DNA of 11,680 nucleotides from Candidatus Methanocomedens sp. (GCA_009649835.1 PYCK01000130.1:1-11680), one strand, 5' to 3'. Counted from the stretch's first letter, positions 5,596-11,680 are shown. Numbers and translations: made by a program. Notes: generated from the letters alone by a model not told the origin.

Positions 5596-6528
5596 CTACA
5601 AATATAATACGACCGTGGTCGACATAAACAACAGGACCGAAGCCATGCCCACCAGCTTATTAGCCCGTGCAATATCTGTGGCTAACGGCAGACCGGAATT
5701 CTCACCAAGCACATAATGCCCCTGTTTTTCCAGCCGTACTCCCAGTGCCCCCGCAGCCGAGGCCATGGGCCAGCCAGAGTTTGGTGAGGGTGTCTGCCCC
5801 CGGTCCTTCAGGCATGTCCTGATGGCATTTACCGGGCTTCCTGTGAACACCGCACCTGCAACAATAAATATCAGGGACAACCTGGCAGGTATCCAGTTGA
5901 GGATGTCGTCAAAACGGGCAGATGCCCATCCCAGTTCAACAAATTCCCTGTTCCTGTATCCCACCATGGAATCCAGGGTGTTCACTGCCTTATACGCAAG
6001 GGCCCCTGGCAGACCCAGGATGAGATAAAAAAACAGCGGTGACAGGATCGTGTCCACAAAATTCTCAGAGACCGACTCGATCACTGCTGATGCCATGTGT
6101 GGTTCATCCATACCTGCCGTGTCCCTGCTAACCAGTGCCTTCAGGTCATCCCGTGCCGCATCCGGATGACCAGATACCAGTCCGGCCATAATCCCGTTCC
6201 CGGAAGTCAGCAGCATCCGAAACGAGAAAGTGGATTTCAGGAAATAGGCCATTACCAGTAATGTAATAGTTTTAGGTAGAATGAATTGTGTACTCACAAC
6301 CAGCAGACCTGCCAGAAAGGATGTACCTGTCATAGCCGCAACCATGAACATCCCGAAAAACCTCTTATCCTTAAACTTAGAGGCCAGACCCTGGAGGGAT
6401 CTGATACCCTTTCCCATCCAGACCACAGGATGAAGAATGCCGGGCGGTTCACCGAACAGGATATCCATGGCAATAGCCAGCACCAGTACCTCGATACTGT
6501 AGGTAAAGATAGCATCCGGCATATTCAT
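5596..6528 (-). CDS. cbiB: Adenosylcobinamide-phosphate synthase CbiB
   Basis: CbiB is a membrane enzyme that joins aminopropanol phosphate (or aminopropanol) to adenosylcobyric acid, forming adenosylcobinamide phosphate in late cobamide synthesis. The 310-residue length is normal. Family motifs appear in order: DILFGEPPGILHPVVWMGK (22-40), SRDT (134-137), SAVIESVSENFVDTILSP (147-164), AVNTLDSMVGYRN (181-193), WASARFDDILNWIPARL (201-217) and SPNSGWPMASAAGALGV (248-264). Hydrophobic segments near 11-30, 60-98, 158-178, 215-230 and at the C-terminus suit a polytopic membrane protein. The ATG at 6528 overlaps the TGA of cobD (ATGA), so the two are co-translated; a second in-frame ATG at 6522 is possible. 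Its substrate is supplied by the product of the upstream gene. The TAG stop at 5596 is followed downstream by the short-repeat region. Confidence 0.95.
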   Translation of the reverse strand: MNMPDAIFTYSIEVLVLAIAMDILFGEPPGILHPVVWMGKGIRSLQGLASKFKDKRFFGMFMVAAMTGTSFLAGLLVVSTQFILPKTITLLVMAYFLKSTFSFRMLLTSGNGIMAGLVSGHPDAARDDLKALVSRDTAGMDEPHMASAVIESVSENFVDTILSPLFFYLILGLPGALAYKAVNTLDSMVGYRNREFVELGWASARFDDILNWIPARLSLIFIVAGAVFTGSPVNAIRTCLKDRGQTPSPNSGWPMASAAGALGVRLEKQGHYVLGENSGLPLATDIARANKLVGMASVLLFMSTTVVLYL

Positions 6529-7982
6529 AACATGGGTTCCATTACTTTTTTCCAGATGTCTTTGATATCTTCAGGCTTACCCTCGCAGGCCATCAATGCT
6601 TCAAGGATGGGATTGGCAACCTCAGGGCGGTGTACCAGGTCGCACCCTGCACAGCTCCACACCTGCCCGCCCGTTGACCTGTCTACCATATGACCTCCGG
6701 TCCTTTCGTCATTACATGGGTAGAAAGGACAGAAACAGAATGTACAGTCCTGGCCCTCAAAATGGCAGGGGTAGTATTCACAGTTGGTCCTGCTGGCGAT
6801 CTTACCCTGGTGCAGGGCCTCATCGATCTTCCTCTCTGCCAGTTCCCTGCCCCACTGGGTGACCGATTCGGCCAGTGCATCTATCAGTTTTTGGTTATCC
6901 TCCCTTGTCCTGACCGCCACCCTGATATAGTCCCTGCCAACCCGCCTGAATGATGCACAGTCACGTATAAGAATTCCAAGACTGCGCATGCGCAGGTCGA
7001 TCTCCCTGGAATCCATGCTGAAATCCCGTATCCTGACCATGATGAAATTGGTATCGCTGGGCAGCGGGTCAAAACCCCTTACAAGGGATAGATTGTTCAT
7101 CAACCAGTCCCGCTCAGTACGGATCAACTCCCTTGAACGTTCAAGGTATGAAGGGTCAGCAGCATGTTTTTCAAGTAACCAGATGCCCAGGGCATCGGAT
7201 ATTGTACCCAAATTCCAGGGTATCCTGACATTTTCCATCCGGTTTGCCACATCGGGATGTACAATACCGTACCCGATCCTGACCCCGGGAATGGCAAATA
7301 CCTTGGTAAGGGAACGCATAATTATAATAAAGGGGTTCTCGTTAACCTTCGCAGCCATGCTGTGCTCAGGGTCGGAGAGTTCGATGAATGCTTCATCGAT
7401 TATCAGGAATGTTTCATTTTCCTGGCACTTCAGGGCCAGTTTTTCCAGATCCGGCTTTGGGATAAGTGTGCCGGTCGGGTTGTTCGGATTGCAGATGAAC
7501 ACAGCTTTTGACGCAGCAAGCATCTCATCTGTAATTGACCCGATATTACGGTACACGTTCCTGTACTCAATGAGTTTTGGTACAGCACCCATAAGTTTGA
7601 TGTTAAGCTCATATTCACCAAAGGTAGGTTGGGGCAGTATTACAGTATCACCCACGTCCAGTATGGTCTCGGCTATTAATCTTACCAGTTCAGAGGAGCC
7701 GTTGGCAGGAATAATATTTTCAGGGTCCACGCCTGCAAATACGGCAGCTGCCCTCTTAAAATCCAGATAACGATTGTCAGGATACCACTCAATATCATTA
7801 ATTGCATGTATTGCAATTTTTTCGATTGCCTCTATATCAGGTGGACCTAAAGGGTTGAAGTTGGCACTGAAATCCAGTAATTCAGTCATGTTTTGCCTGG
7901 CATTTTCAGCAAACCGGCCGCCATGAGTACATTTTTGGATTTCAGCTACGGTTTTTCTAAAGGATCGATCAACTTGCCTCAC
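6525..7982 (-). CDS. cobD: L-threonine-O-3-phosphate decarboxylase CobD with C-terminal cysteine-rich domain
   Basis: This 485-residue protein is a fold-type I PLP enzyme of the HisC/CobD group that makes (R)-1-aminopropan-2-ol phosphate for the cobamide nucleotide loop. Residues about 18-375 hold the enzyme: THGGRFAENA and DFSANFNPLGPP at the N-terminus, NPNNPTG (165-171), IIDEAF (D196), the Schiff-base lysine K227 in SLTKVFAIPGVRIGYG, and R355 or R358 near the end for substrate binding. Residues 400-451 form a separate cysteine-rich domain (C401, C406, C413, C416, C418, C423, C444, C447, plus H407 and H451) like Pfam zf-like PF04071. The Methanosarcina mazei homologue MM2060, with the same architecture, was reported to be a bifunctional threonine kinase/decarboxylase, so this protein may also phosphorylate threonine. 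The start is GTG with no clear Shine-Dalgarno; a weak BRE/TATA pair centred about 26-30 bases upstream suggests a leaderless mRNA. The first internal ATG (codon 32) would remove the conserved HGG motif. Confidence 0.9.
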   Translation of the reverse strand: MRQVDRSFRKTVAEIQKCTHGGRFAENARQNMTELLDFSANFNPLGPPDIEAIEKIAIHAINDIEWYPDNRYLDFKRAAAVFAGVDPENIIPANGSSELVRLIAETILDVGDTVILPQPTFGEYELNIKLMGAVPKLIEYRNVYRNIGSITDEMLAASKAVFICNPNNPTGTLIPKPDLEKLALKCQENETFLIIDEAFIELSDPEHSMAAKVNENPFIIIMRSLTKVFAIPGVRIGYGIVHPDVANRMENVRIPWNLGTISDALGIWLLEKHAADPSYLERSRELIRTERDWLMNNLSLVRGFDPLPSDTNFIMVRIRDFSMDSREIDLRMRSLGILIRDCASFRRVGRDYIRVAVRTREDNQKLIDALAESVTQWGRELAERKIDEALHQGKIASRTNCEYYPCHFEGQDCTFCFCPFYPCNDERTGGHMVDRSTGGQVWSCAGCDLVHRPEVANPILEALMACEGKPEDIKDIWKKVMEPML

Positions 7983-8003
7983 AATTCCGAGAATGGGGTG
8001 CTT

Positions 8004-8020
8004 TACTCATAACTATTTCG
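8004..8020 (-). promoter_or_regulatory. Weak candidate promoter for cobD-cbiB, leaderless spacing
   Basis: On the minus strand CGAAATAG (8020-8013) is followed by TTATGAGTA (8012-8004). If this is the BRE/TATA pair, transcription would start about at the GTG codon 7982. The TATA part is poor. The same CGAAATAG word stands ahead of the divergent DUF1699 promoter. Confidence 0.35.
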
Positions 8021-8062
8021 CATTCAATGTCATGATACATACTCAATTTTATTTCTGGTACA

Positions 8063-8079
8063 CGAAATAGATTTATATT
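8063..8079 (+). promoter_or_regulatory. BRE/TATA promoter of the DUF1699 gene
   Basis: CGAAATAG (8063-8070) is followed by ATTTATATT (8071-8079), a good archaeal BRE plus TATA box. Transcription would start near 8102, leaving a leader of about 31 nt that contains the ribosome site AAGGGAG (8117-8123) ahead of the GTG start. Confidence 0.6.
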
Positions 8080-8132
8080 GAAGGAGATCATATAGTCGTT
8101 ATAGGGGATTAAATTAAAGGGAGTAGATATTA

Positions 8133-8528
8133 GTGAAGATTCGAGTTGTAAGTTCAAAGGACGAAATTAGCACATTGGATTCAGATGAAGAGATAGTACA
8201 CCTGGCTTTCAGGCCTTCCAACAAGGACATTTTTGCCCTGGTCAATAGATGTCCAGGGCTAAAGGCACTTCACATTCCAGGTTCCTATAAAAAGACAGTT
8301 TCCAAGTCTATTGGAATGTTTTTGGAAATGCAACAAATCCAGCTTATGGAAGGCGATGTATGGGGACACCGCAAGGATATTAACGAATACTATGAGATCA
8401 AGGCGAGTATCATGGATCGGATCAGCGAGCTGAAGAAGGAAGGAGTTTCTGAAAAAGACATACACAATAAAATGACTATAGAGACTCGACTAAGTCCTGA
8501 TCTTATCAGCTTTCTCATTAACAATTGA
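8133..8528 (+). CDS. DUF1699 family protein, function unknown
   Basis: The 131-residue protein matches my memory of DUF1699 (Pfam PF08004), a family of short proteins seen in Methanosarcinales. Diagnostic stretches are the opening MKIRVVSSKDEI, then IVHLAFRPSNKDIFALV (about 21-37), IPGSYKKTVSKSIGMFLEM (48-66) and EGDVWGHRKDINEYYEI (about 73-89). The C-terminal third, ISELKKEGVSEKDIHNKM, is charged and likely helical, ending near TRLSPDLISFL. There is no signal peptide, membrane segment or cysteine cluster beyond a single RCPG cysteine, so it is probably cytoplasmic. No biochemical role is known to me. It starts with GTG, nine bases after AAGGGAG, behind a good promoter, and stands alone between the divergent cobD and the convergent tRNA. 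The near-invariant SYxKT and WGHRKDINEY blocks suggest a functional site, but its ligand is unknown. Confidence 0.85.
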   Translation: MKIRVVSSKDEISTLDSDEEIVHLAFRPSNKDIFALVNRCPGLKALHIPGSYKKTVSKSIGMFLEMQQIQLMEGDVWGHRKDINEYYEIKASIMDRISELKKEGVSEKDIHNKMTIETRLSPDLISFLINN

Positions 8529-8553
8529 TCTGATAGTATCTATCTGATAATAT
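8528..8553. repeat. Short direct repeat ATCTGATARTAT, two copies
   Basis: ATCTGATAGTAT (8528-8539) and ATCTGATAATAT (8542-8553) follow the DUF1699 stop codon with a 14-bp period. The stretch also lies just beyond the 3' end of the convergent tRNA. No function is evident. Confidence 0.45.
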
Positions 8554-8571
8554 ACGTCTGGTAAATAATAG

Positions 8572-8679
8572 CGGACTCGCCGCGATTCGAACACGGGTCT
8601 GCGGGTATCTACACCGGCCGCCAGTTTTGACGGTACGGTTCCGAAGCCCGCTAGGATATCCTGGCTACCCTACGAGTCC
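8572..8679 (-). tRNA. tRNA-Arg (anticodon UCG) with a 34-nt intron
   Basis: The minus strand folds as a tRNA. The acceptor stem is GGACTCG (8679-8673) with CGAGTCC (8579-8573) and discriminator G at 8572. The D arm has AGCCAGGATA, the anticodon stem is GCGGG/CCCGC, and the T arm is CCGTG-TTCGAAT-CGCGG. The anticodon is TCG at 8644-8642, preceded by the required T33. Thirty-four bases (8640-8607) interrupt the gene after position 37, the canonical archaeal site. They form a bulge-helix-bulge: three-base bulges at both junctions, a central helix CUUC/GUAG (one U-U mismatch) and an intron stem ACCG/CGGT continued by CCG/CGG. The spliced RNA is 74 nt. CCA is not encoded. The product reads CGA and probably other CGN arginine codons. 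Confidence 0.92.
8607..8640 (-). other. Archaeal tRNA intron (bulge-helix-bulge) in tRNA-Arg
   Basis: The 34-nt intron lies between positions 37 and 38. Its stem pairs intron bases 2-5 (ACCG) with 25-28 (CGGT) and 8-10 (CCG) with 21-23 (CGG), closing a 10-base loop. The junction bulges are G36-G37^A and A-T^A38, each cut after the second base as expected for the archaeal splicing endonuclease. It is too short to code for a homing endonuclease. Confidence 0.85.
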
Positions 8680-8742
8680 ACAACGTATTTTGGTAAAAAC
8701 ACAACGTATTTTGATAAAAACACAACATGTTTTGATAAAAAA
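8679..8742 (-). repeat. Three 21-bp tandem repeats containing the tRNA-Arg promoter
   Basis: On the plus strand three 21-bp units begin at 8679, 8700 and 8721. Each starts CACAAC and ends in GATAAAAA or GGTAAAAA; units 1 and 2 differ at one base, unit 3 at a few central bases. Read towards the tRNA, each unit is a T run, then (in units 1 and 2) CAAAATACG and GTTGTG. AAAATACG in unit 2 (8712-8705) lies about 26-33 bases before the first tRNA base, the normal TATA position. The array touches the first base of the tRNA. There are no spacers, so it is not a CRISPR. Confidence 0.75.
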
Positions 8743-8781
8743 CATCATAGAGGATTGCAAATCCACTTAAGCGAGTGAATC

Positions 8782-8790
8782 ATATAAAAA
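8782..8790 (+). promoter_or_regulatory. Candidate TATA box of the HD phosphohydrolase gene
   Basis: ATATAAAAA (8782-8790) lies about 60 bases before the ATG at 8848 and predicts transcription start near 8812 with a leader of about 36 nt. A second A/T box, TATAAATA (8833-8840), is too close to the ATG to serve it. No Shine-Dalgarno is evident. Confidence 0.4.
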
Positions 8791-8847
8791 GTTATTCACA
8801 ACAGCCATATCCAAGTTTTTAAGTGTCATCTGTATAAATAACAATCC

Positions 8848-10659
8848 ATGCAACCTGCCGGAAATATCCATGATCCCCTGCACGGGCATATTCCCATAAG
8901 CCACCTGGAGTCTCTTCTTATCGGGACCCGTGAGATGCAGCGTCTGCGGCGTATCCAGCAATTGGGGCTTGCAGATATTGCATTTCCAGGTGCCAACCAC
9001 ACCAGGTATGAGCACAGCATAGGTGCTATGTATGTGGCAAACCTTATCGCACGGACCCTGGGACTGGATGAAACCGAAGTGCAGAAGGTAAGGGTGGCTG
9101 CATTGCTGCACGATGTAGGGCATTCCGCGTTCTCCCATTCTGTGGAGGCAGTACTGGCAAGGAACCCGGATTATATGCCTGTGATAAACGGGATACGATT
9201 TTCCAGCCATGAGACATTCACGGCCCACATTATTACAAATAATTTCCCTATGTATGACAGCATAGCAGGTGAGGTGATATCCCAATTCGGGGTCGATGCC
9301 AACCTTTTCTTCAAAGAGATCTCTGCAATGGCTACAGGGGATGTTGAGAATTCAGGGAAACCCTATCTATCCCAGATAGTGTCTGGTGATATCGATGCCG
9401 ACAGGATCGATTTTCTCATGCGTGATTCATACCATACAGGCGTGTCCCTGGGACTGATCGATGTGGAACAGATCGTCGGCAGCCTGACTATGGATCAGAA
9501 TCGCATTGTGCTGGGTGGTACTGATAGTTATGGGGAGGATATGGCCATCGCGGCAGCAGAATCAATGCTTATTGCCCGTTCACACCACTATTCTGCCATT
9601 ATCCATAATCCGGTAACCCAGAGTGTTCGTGCAATGCTGCTCAGGGCCCTGGAAGATACCCTTGATACGATGGAGGATCGCACTGCCATTGTACTGAGTC
9701 TCTCTGAGTTCTTTACGATCTTCAATGACGGCGACCTGCTGGATTTTATCAGGCAGCAAGGTCCCCCTTCTGCAGGGGATATGCTCCAGCGCATCAGGGA
9801 AGGGAGGATATGTAATACTGCGGTACGGTTCAACCAGAAAACACTAAAACCCAGTATAAGGATGGCGCTGTCCACTATTGCACGTTACGGTGCTGCCAAG
9901 AAGATGTTCGAGCGGGAATTGGCTAAGCGCTTTTCCAGGCACTATGACATACCAGTGCTGATCGACCTGTCAGTAGCCAAGGGTGTACCAAAGGGCACCC
10001 GTATCCTGAGGGGTGGGGAAGAACACTTCCTGTACGACGAATCGGCCCTTGCCAATGGCCTGGTAAGGTCCATATCCCGCCAGATATCCCTGTGTGTGTT
10101 CTCAGGAATTAAACCAGGGGAACTGGAGGTCATATCCGGTGACATACTGGACATGATCGAGGAGCTGTCTCCTAACCTTTTACGTTTTACCAGGAACGAT
10201 ATATACCTGAACATCGAAGGCGTTATGCTGCTGTTCTACTGCCTGCATAACATGTTCTCGAAGGAAGATGGTACGCGATTGTTGATCCCGCGCATCAGGA
10301 ACATTACCTGCCTGTACGAGTTGGTCAGGCACCTGGGACAGCAGGAACGTCTGGGTAACCTGCTGGATTACCGCTTCCATGACAGGTACGGTTTCCCCTA
10401 TTCGGACAGCTTGTTCGAGGATATCCAGAAATTGACAGCCATGGGCCTGGTGGACGAGGACCTGCGTTATTATGATATGAATGGTCACTGGTCCCAGAGA
10501 TATGAATATGTACTGAGCAGTGAGGGTGTTGAGTACGGGAAGAGTATCGCACGGTATTATCCCAAAGATATGAAACAAATAAGCGATTACCTGGACCGGC
10601 ACAAACACGAGATACCCAGGGATATGGTGTACATAGACTCGGAGAGGTACAACCGATAA
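8848..10659 (+). CDS. HD-superfamily phosphohydrolase (COG1078/dNTPase-like) with C-terminal YwgA-like winged-helix extension
   Basis: The 603-residue protein opens with IHDPLHGHIPI and REMQRLRRIQQLG (about 28-40), typical of the SAMHD1/dGTPase-like COG1078 group. The metal site is complete: H56 in RYEHSIG, the H88-D89 doublet in LLHDVGHSAFSH, and D185 in SGDIDADRIDFLMRDSYHTG. The likely reaction is hydrolysis of a nucleoside triphosphate, perhaps dNTP to nucleoside plus triphosphate, in the cytoplasm; the exact substrate cannot be read from the sequence. COG1078 proteins are usually about 400-450 residues, so some 150 residues are extra. Residues about 482-566 (NITCLYELVRHLG, YGFPYSDSLFEDIQKLTAMGL, YEYVLSSEGVEYGK) resemble the YwgA/DUF4065-like winged-helix pattern of small regulators. 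The gene stands alone, convergent with the membrane protein gene 51 bases downstream. The HD assignment is sure; the C-terminal comparison is tentative. Confidence 0.88.
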   Translation: MQPAGNIHDPLHGHIPISHLESLLIGTREMQRLRRIQQLGLADIAFPGANHTRYEHSIGAMYVANLIARTLGLDETEVQKVRVAALLHDVGHSAFSHSVEAVLARNPDYMPVINGIRFSSHETFTAHIITNNFPMYDSIAGEVISQFGVDANLFFKEISAMATGDVENSGKPYLSQIVSGDIDADRIDFLMRDSYHTGVSLGLIDVEQIVGSLTMDQNRIVLGGTDSYGEDMAIAAAESMLIARSHHYSAIIHNPVTQSVRAMLLRALEDTLDTMEDRTAIVLSLSEFFTIFNDGDLLDFIRQQGPPSAGDMLQRIREGRICNTAVRFNQKTLKPSIRMALSTIARYGAAKKMFERELAKRFSRHYDIPVLIDLSVAKGVPKGTRILRGGEEHFLYDESALANGLVRSISRQISLCVFSGIKPGELEVISGDILDMIEELSPNLLRFTRNDIYLNIEGVMLLFYCLHNMFSKEDGTRLLIPRIRNITCLYELVRHLGQQERLGNLLDYRFHDRYGFPYSDSLFEDIQKLTAMGLVDEDLRYYDMNGHWSQRYEYVLSSEGVEYGKSIARYYPKDMKQISDYLDRHKHEIPRDMVYIDSERYNR

Positions 10660-10710
10660 TGTGGAAAATGGAAGGTGTGGAGAGAGCTTGAACCCCCTCA
10701 CCGGAATATT

Positions 10711-11628
10711 CTATAGAATAGAATCTTTCAGATTTATTCCAAAGATCCGTGTAATCCCGCAAATAGCCCCTATGTTCAGTACCCATGCGAGACTTATGAA
10801 CATCGGCAGTGCTTCTCCGAAGGCAAAACTCCAGAGTCCACTGGAAATCCCTGCCAGTTCCATGGTCCCCCCCAGACCAGCAGCAACGATTGCAAGTGCC
10901 AGGTTATACTCAAGGACCTGACCATTATTGTAGAACAATCCCAGCAAGGCGAATGCAGCATACATAGCAAGCACAGGAACGGTGGCGAGTGCCAGATACC
11001 CTTCCATATAAAAGAAAGCAGCAAAAGCAAACAATACTATTACAAAAGGAACGTTCCTAAACCTTTTTCCACTCAACTCAACGTACACGAACACACGACT
11101 CAGGAAATGTGAGAATCCGATAACTGGAATCACAAATAGCGGGAAGGAAAAAGTTGGGAACAGCAATTGCGGAGGACCATTGTATTGCCACATGCCGGCA
11201 TTAGAAGCCAGATGGTCCACCAGATACGCCATGGAGATAGAAATAATTAAAAGGACGATCAGGTCCTTTGTTCTCATCCTGGTGGCGAACAATGCGGCAA
11301 AAATTATGGCAGATACCAATCCCAGCATAAAATAAATGGATGATATGGCAAGATAACCTTCCATGACATAGAACAATAGCATGATAATTGTGAGAACTAA
11401 GATGAAAAATAGGTTTGTTAGTTTCCGGCTTTTAATTTCTGAAGTAGCTCCCATTTTGCCTAATGCGTCAATGTCATGTGTTACTGCCTGATGTTTATTC
11501 TGGATTTCCCGATTAACCTCAGGATAACGGACCACCTCATATTTCGATTCAGCTTGCCTGTCCTTGCCCCGGTTTTTCAGGTCTTTGAATGAAAACAACT
11601 CATTAGATAATCGTCTACGCTTTGACAT
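10711..11628 (-). CDS. Polytopic membrane protein made of two duplicated four-helix halves, function unknown
   Basis: The protein has 305 residues from ATG 11628, or 306 from the adjacent GTG at 11631; the residue numbers here use the 306 form. Residues 1-70 are hydrophilic and basic (MMSKRRRLSN at the start), with no signal peptide. About eight hydrophobic segments follow, near 72-89, 93-116, 123-139, 158-182, 193-208, 212-234, 241-263 and 273-296. The two halves are related. YVMEGYLAI (88-96) matches YMEGYLAL (208-215). VDHLASNAGMWQY (138-150) matches MELAGISSGLWSF (257-269). The acidic residue follows the glutamate by 48 positions in both halves (E91 to D139, E210 to E258), and the tryptophan comes 9 later (W148, W267). 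Membrane-embedded acidic and aromatic residues in this arrangement recall lycopene-cyclase-like domains, but the PxEE motif of those enzymes is absent, so I give no function. Confidence 0.75.
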   Translation of the reverse strand: MSKRRRLSNELFSFKDLKNRGKDRQAESKYEVVRYPEVNREIQNKHQAVTHDIDALGKMGATSEIKSRKLTNLFFILVLTIIMLLFYVMEGYLAISSIYFMLGLVSAIIFAALFATRMRTKDLIVLLIISISMAYLVDHLASNAGMWQYNGPPQLLFPTFSFPLFVIPVIGFSHFLSRVFVYVELSGKRFRNVPFVIVLFAFAAFFYMEGYLALATVPVLAMYAAFALLGLFYNNGQVLEYNLALAIVAAGLGGTMELAGISSGLWSFAFGEALPMFISLAWVLNIGAICGITRIFGINLKDSIL

Positions 11629-11650
11629 CACAAACGCCGTAGCATAGCCA

Positions 11651-11663
11651 AAATAAATAAATA
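11651..11663 (-). promoter_or_regulatory. Candidate TATA box of the duplicated membrane protein gene
   Basis: On the minus strand TATTTATTTATTT (11663-11651) is centred about 26-28 bases before the GTG/ATG pair at 11631/11628. Transcription would then start at or next to the start codon, a leaderless mRNA. No Shine-Dalgarno is visible, which fits. The remaining bases to the window end hold nothing I can identify. Confidence 0.4.
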
Positions 11664-11680
11664 GTGGGTATAATGCGAAC

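Noticed and set aside
5489..5716. 75-residue plus-strand frame through the TCTGCGTT repeats
   Set aside because: It is half repeat DNA and half antisense to cbiB; translations of such repeats are a known source of spurious small proteins.
6988..7770. 260-residue plus-strand open frame opposite cobD
   Set aside because: It is antisense to the well-supported CobD coding region and shows no domain pattern of its own.
7969..8157. 62-residue minus-strand frame bridging the cobD/DUF1699 gap
   Set aside because: It overlaps the cobD start and the DUF1699 start and promoter and has no recognisable pattern or ribosome site.
8572..8679. Attachment site of an integrated element at the tRNA
   Set aside because: No second copy of the tRNA 3' end, no integrase and no foreign-looking cargo are present in the window.
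8679..8742. Possible CRISPR array, suggested by a Cas4-like gene and repeats in the same window
   Set aside because: The three 21-bp units are directly tandem with no spacers, are far from the Cas4-like gene, and abut a tRNA where a promoter is expected.
10708..10719. Perfect 12-bp palindrome ATTCTATAGAAT at the stop codon of the membrane protein gene
   Set aside because: It is AT-only except for one C/G pair, short, and lacks a T tract, so chance is a sufficient explanation.

Overview
The window looks like a methanogen or methane-oxidising (ANME-type) archaeon of the order Methanosarcinales. Four genes for coenzyme F430 synthesis, the nickel cofactor of methyl-coenzyme M reductase, form an operon. 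A DUF1699 gene (a family I know only from Methanosarcinales), a CobD with a C-terminal cysteine-rich domain, an archaeal intron-bearing tRNA and BRE/TATA-like promoters agree with this. Free-living methanogens and ANME archaea cannot be told apart from this window.

Layout. On the minus strand at the left are the 5' part of a HesB/IscA-type iron-sulfur protein (cut by the window edge) and a Cas4/Dna2-like protein (437-1225) whose catalytic ExK motif looks lost. Divergent from these runs cfbA-cfbE-cfbD-cfbC (1411-5097): nickel chelatase, MurF-like F430 synthetase and the nitrogenase-like reductive cyclase pair. cfbB, the amidation step, is not present. A 500-bp gap follows; it holds a candidate 46-residue protein on the minus strand (5193-5333) with its own promoter-like sequence, then a region of short CGCAGAG / TCTGCGTT repeats and a strong hairpin. 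Next, on the minus strand, are cobD (7982-6525) and cbiB (6528-5596), overlapping by ATGA. They make the aminopropanol-phosphate arm of cobamides and attach it to the corrin ring. So nickel and cobalt tetrapyrrole genes sit side by side, convergently.

The right part has a DUF1699 gene (8133-8528), a minus-strand tRNA-Arg(UCG) with a 34-nt intron at the canonical 37/38 site, three 21-bp tandem repeats directly upstream of that tRNA which probably carry its promoter, a 603-residue HD phosphohydrolase (COG1078-like) with an unusual C-terminal YwgA-like winged-helix extension, and a convergent multi-span membrane protein that is an internal duplication of a four-helix unit.

No insertion sequence, integrase, CRISPR array or prophage is visible. 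The main points for follow-up are the degenerate Cas4-like protein, the HD-YwgA-like fusion, the duplicated membrane protein, the small ORF, the tRNA promoter repeats and the intergenic CGCAGAG repeats.
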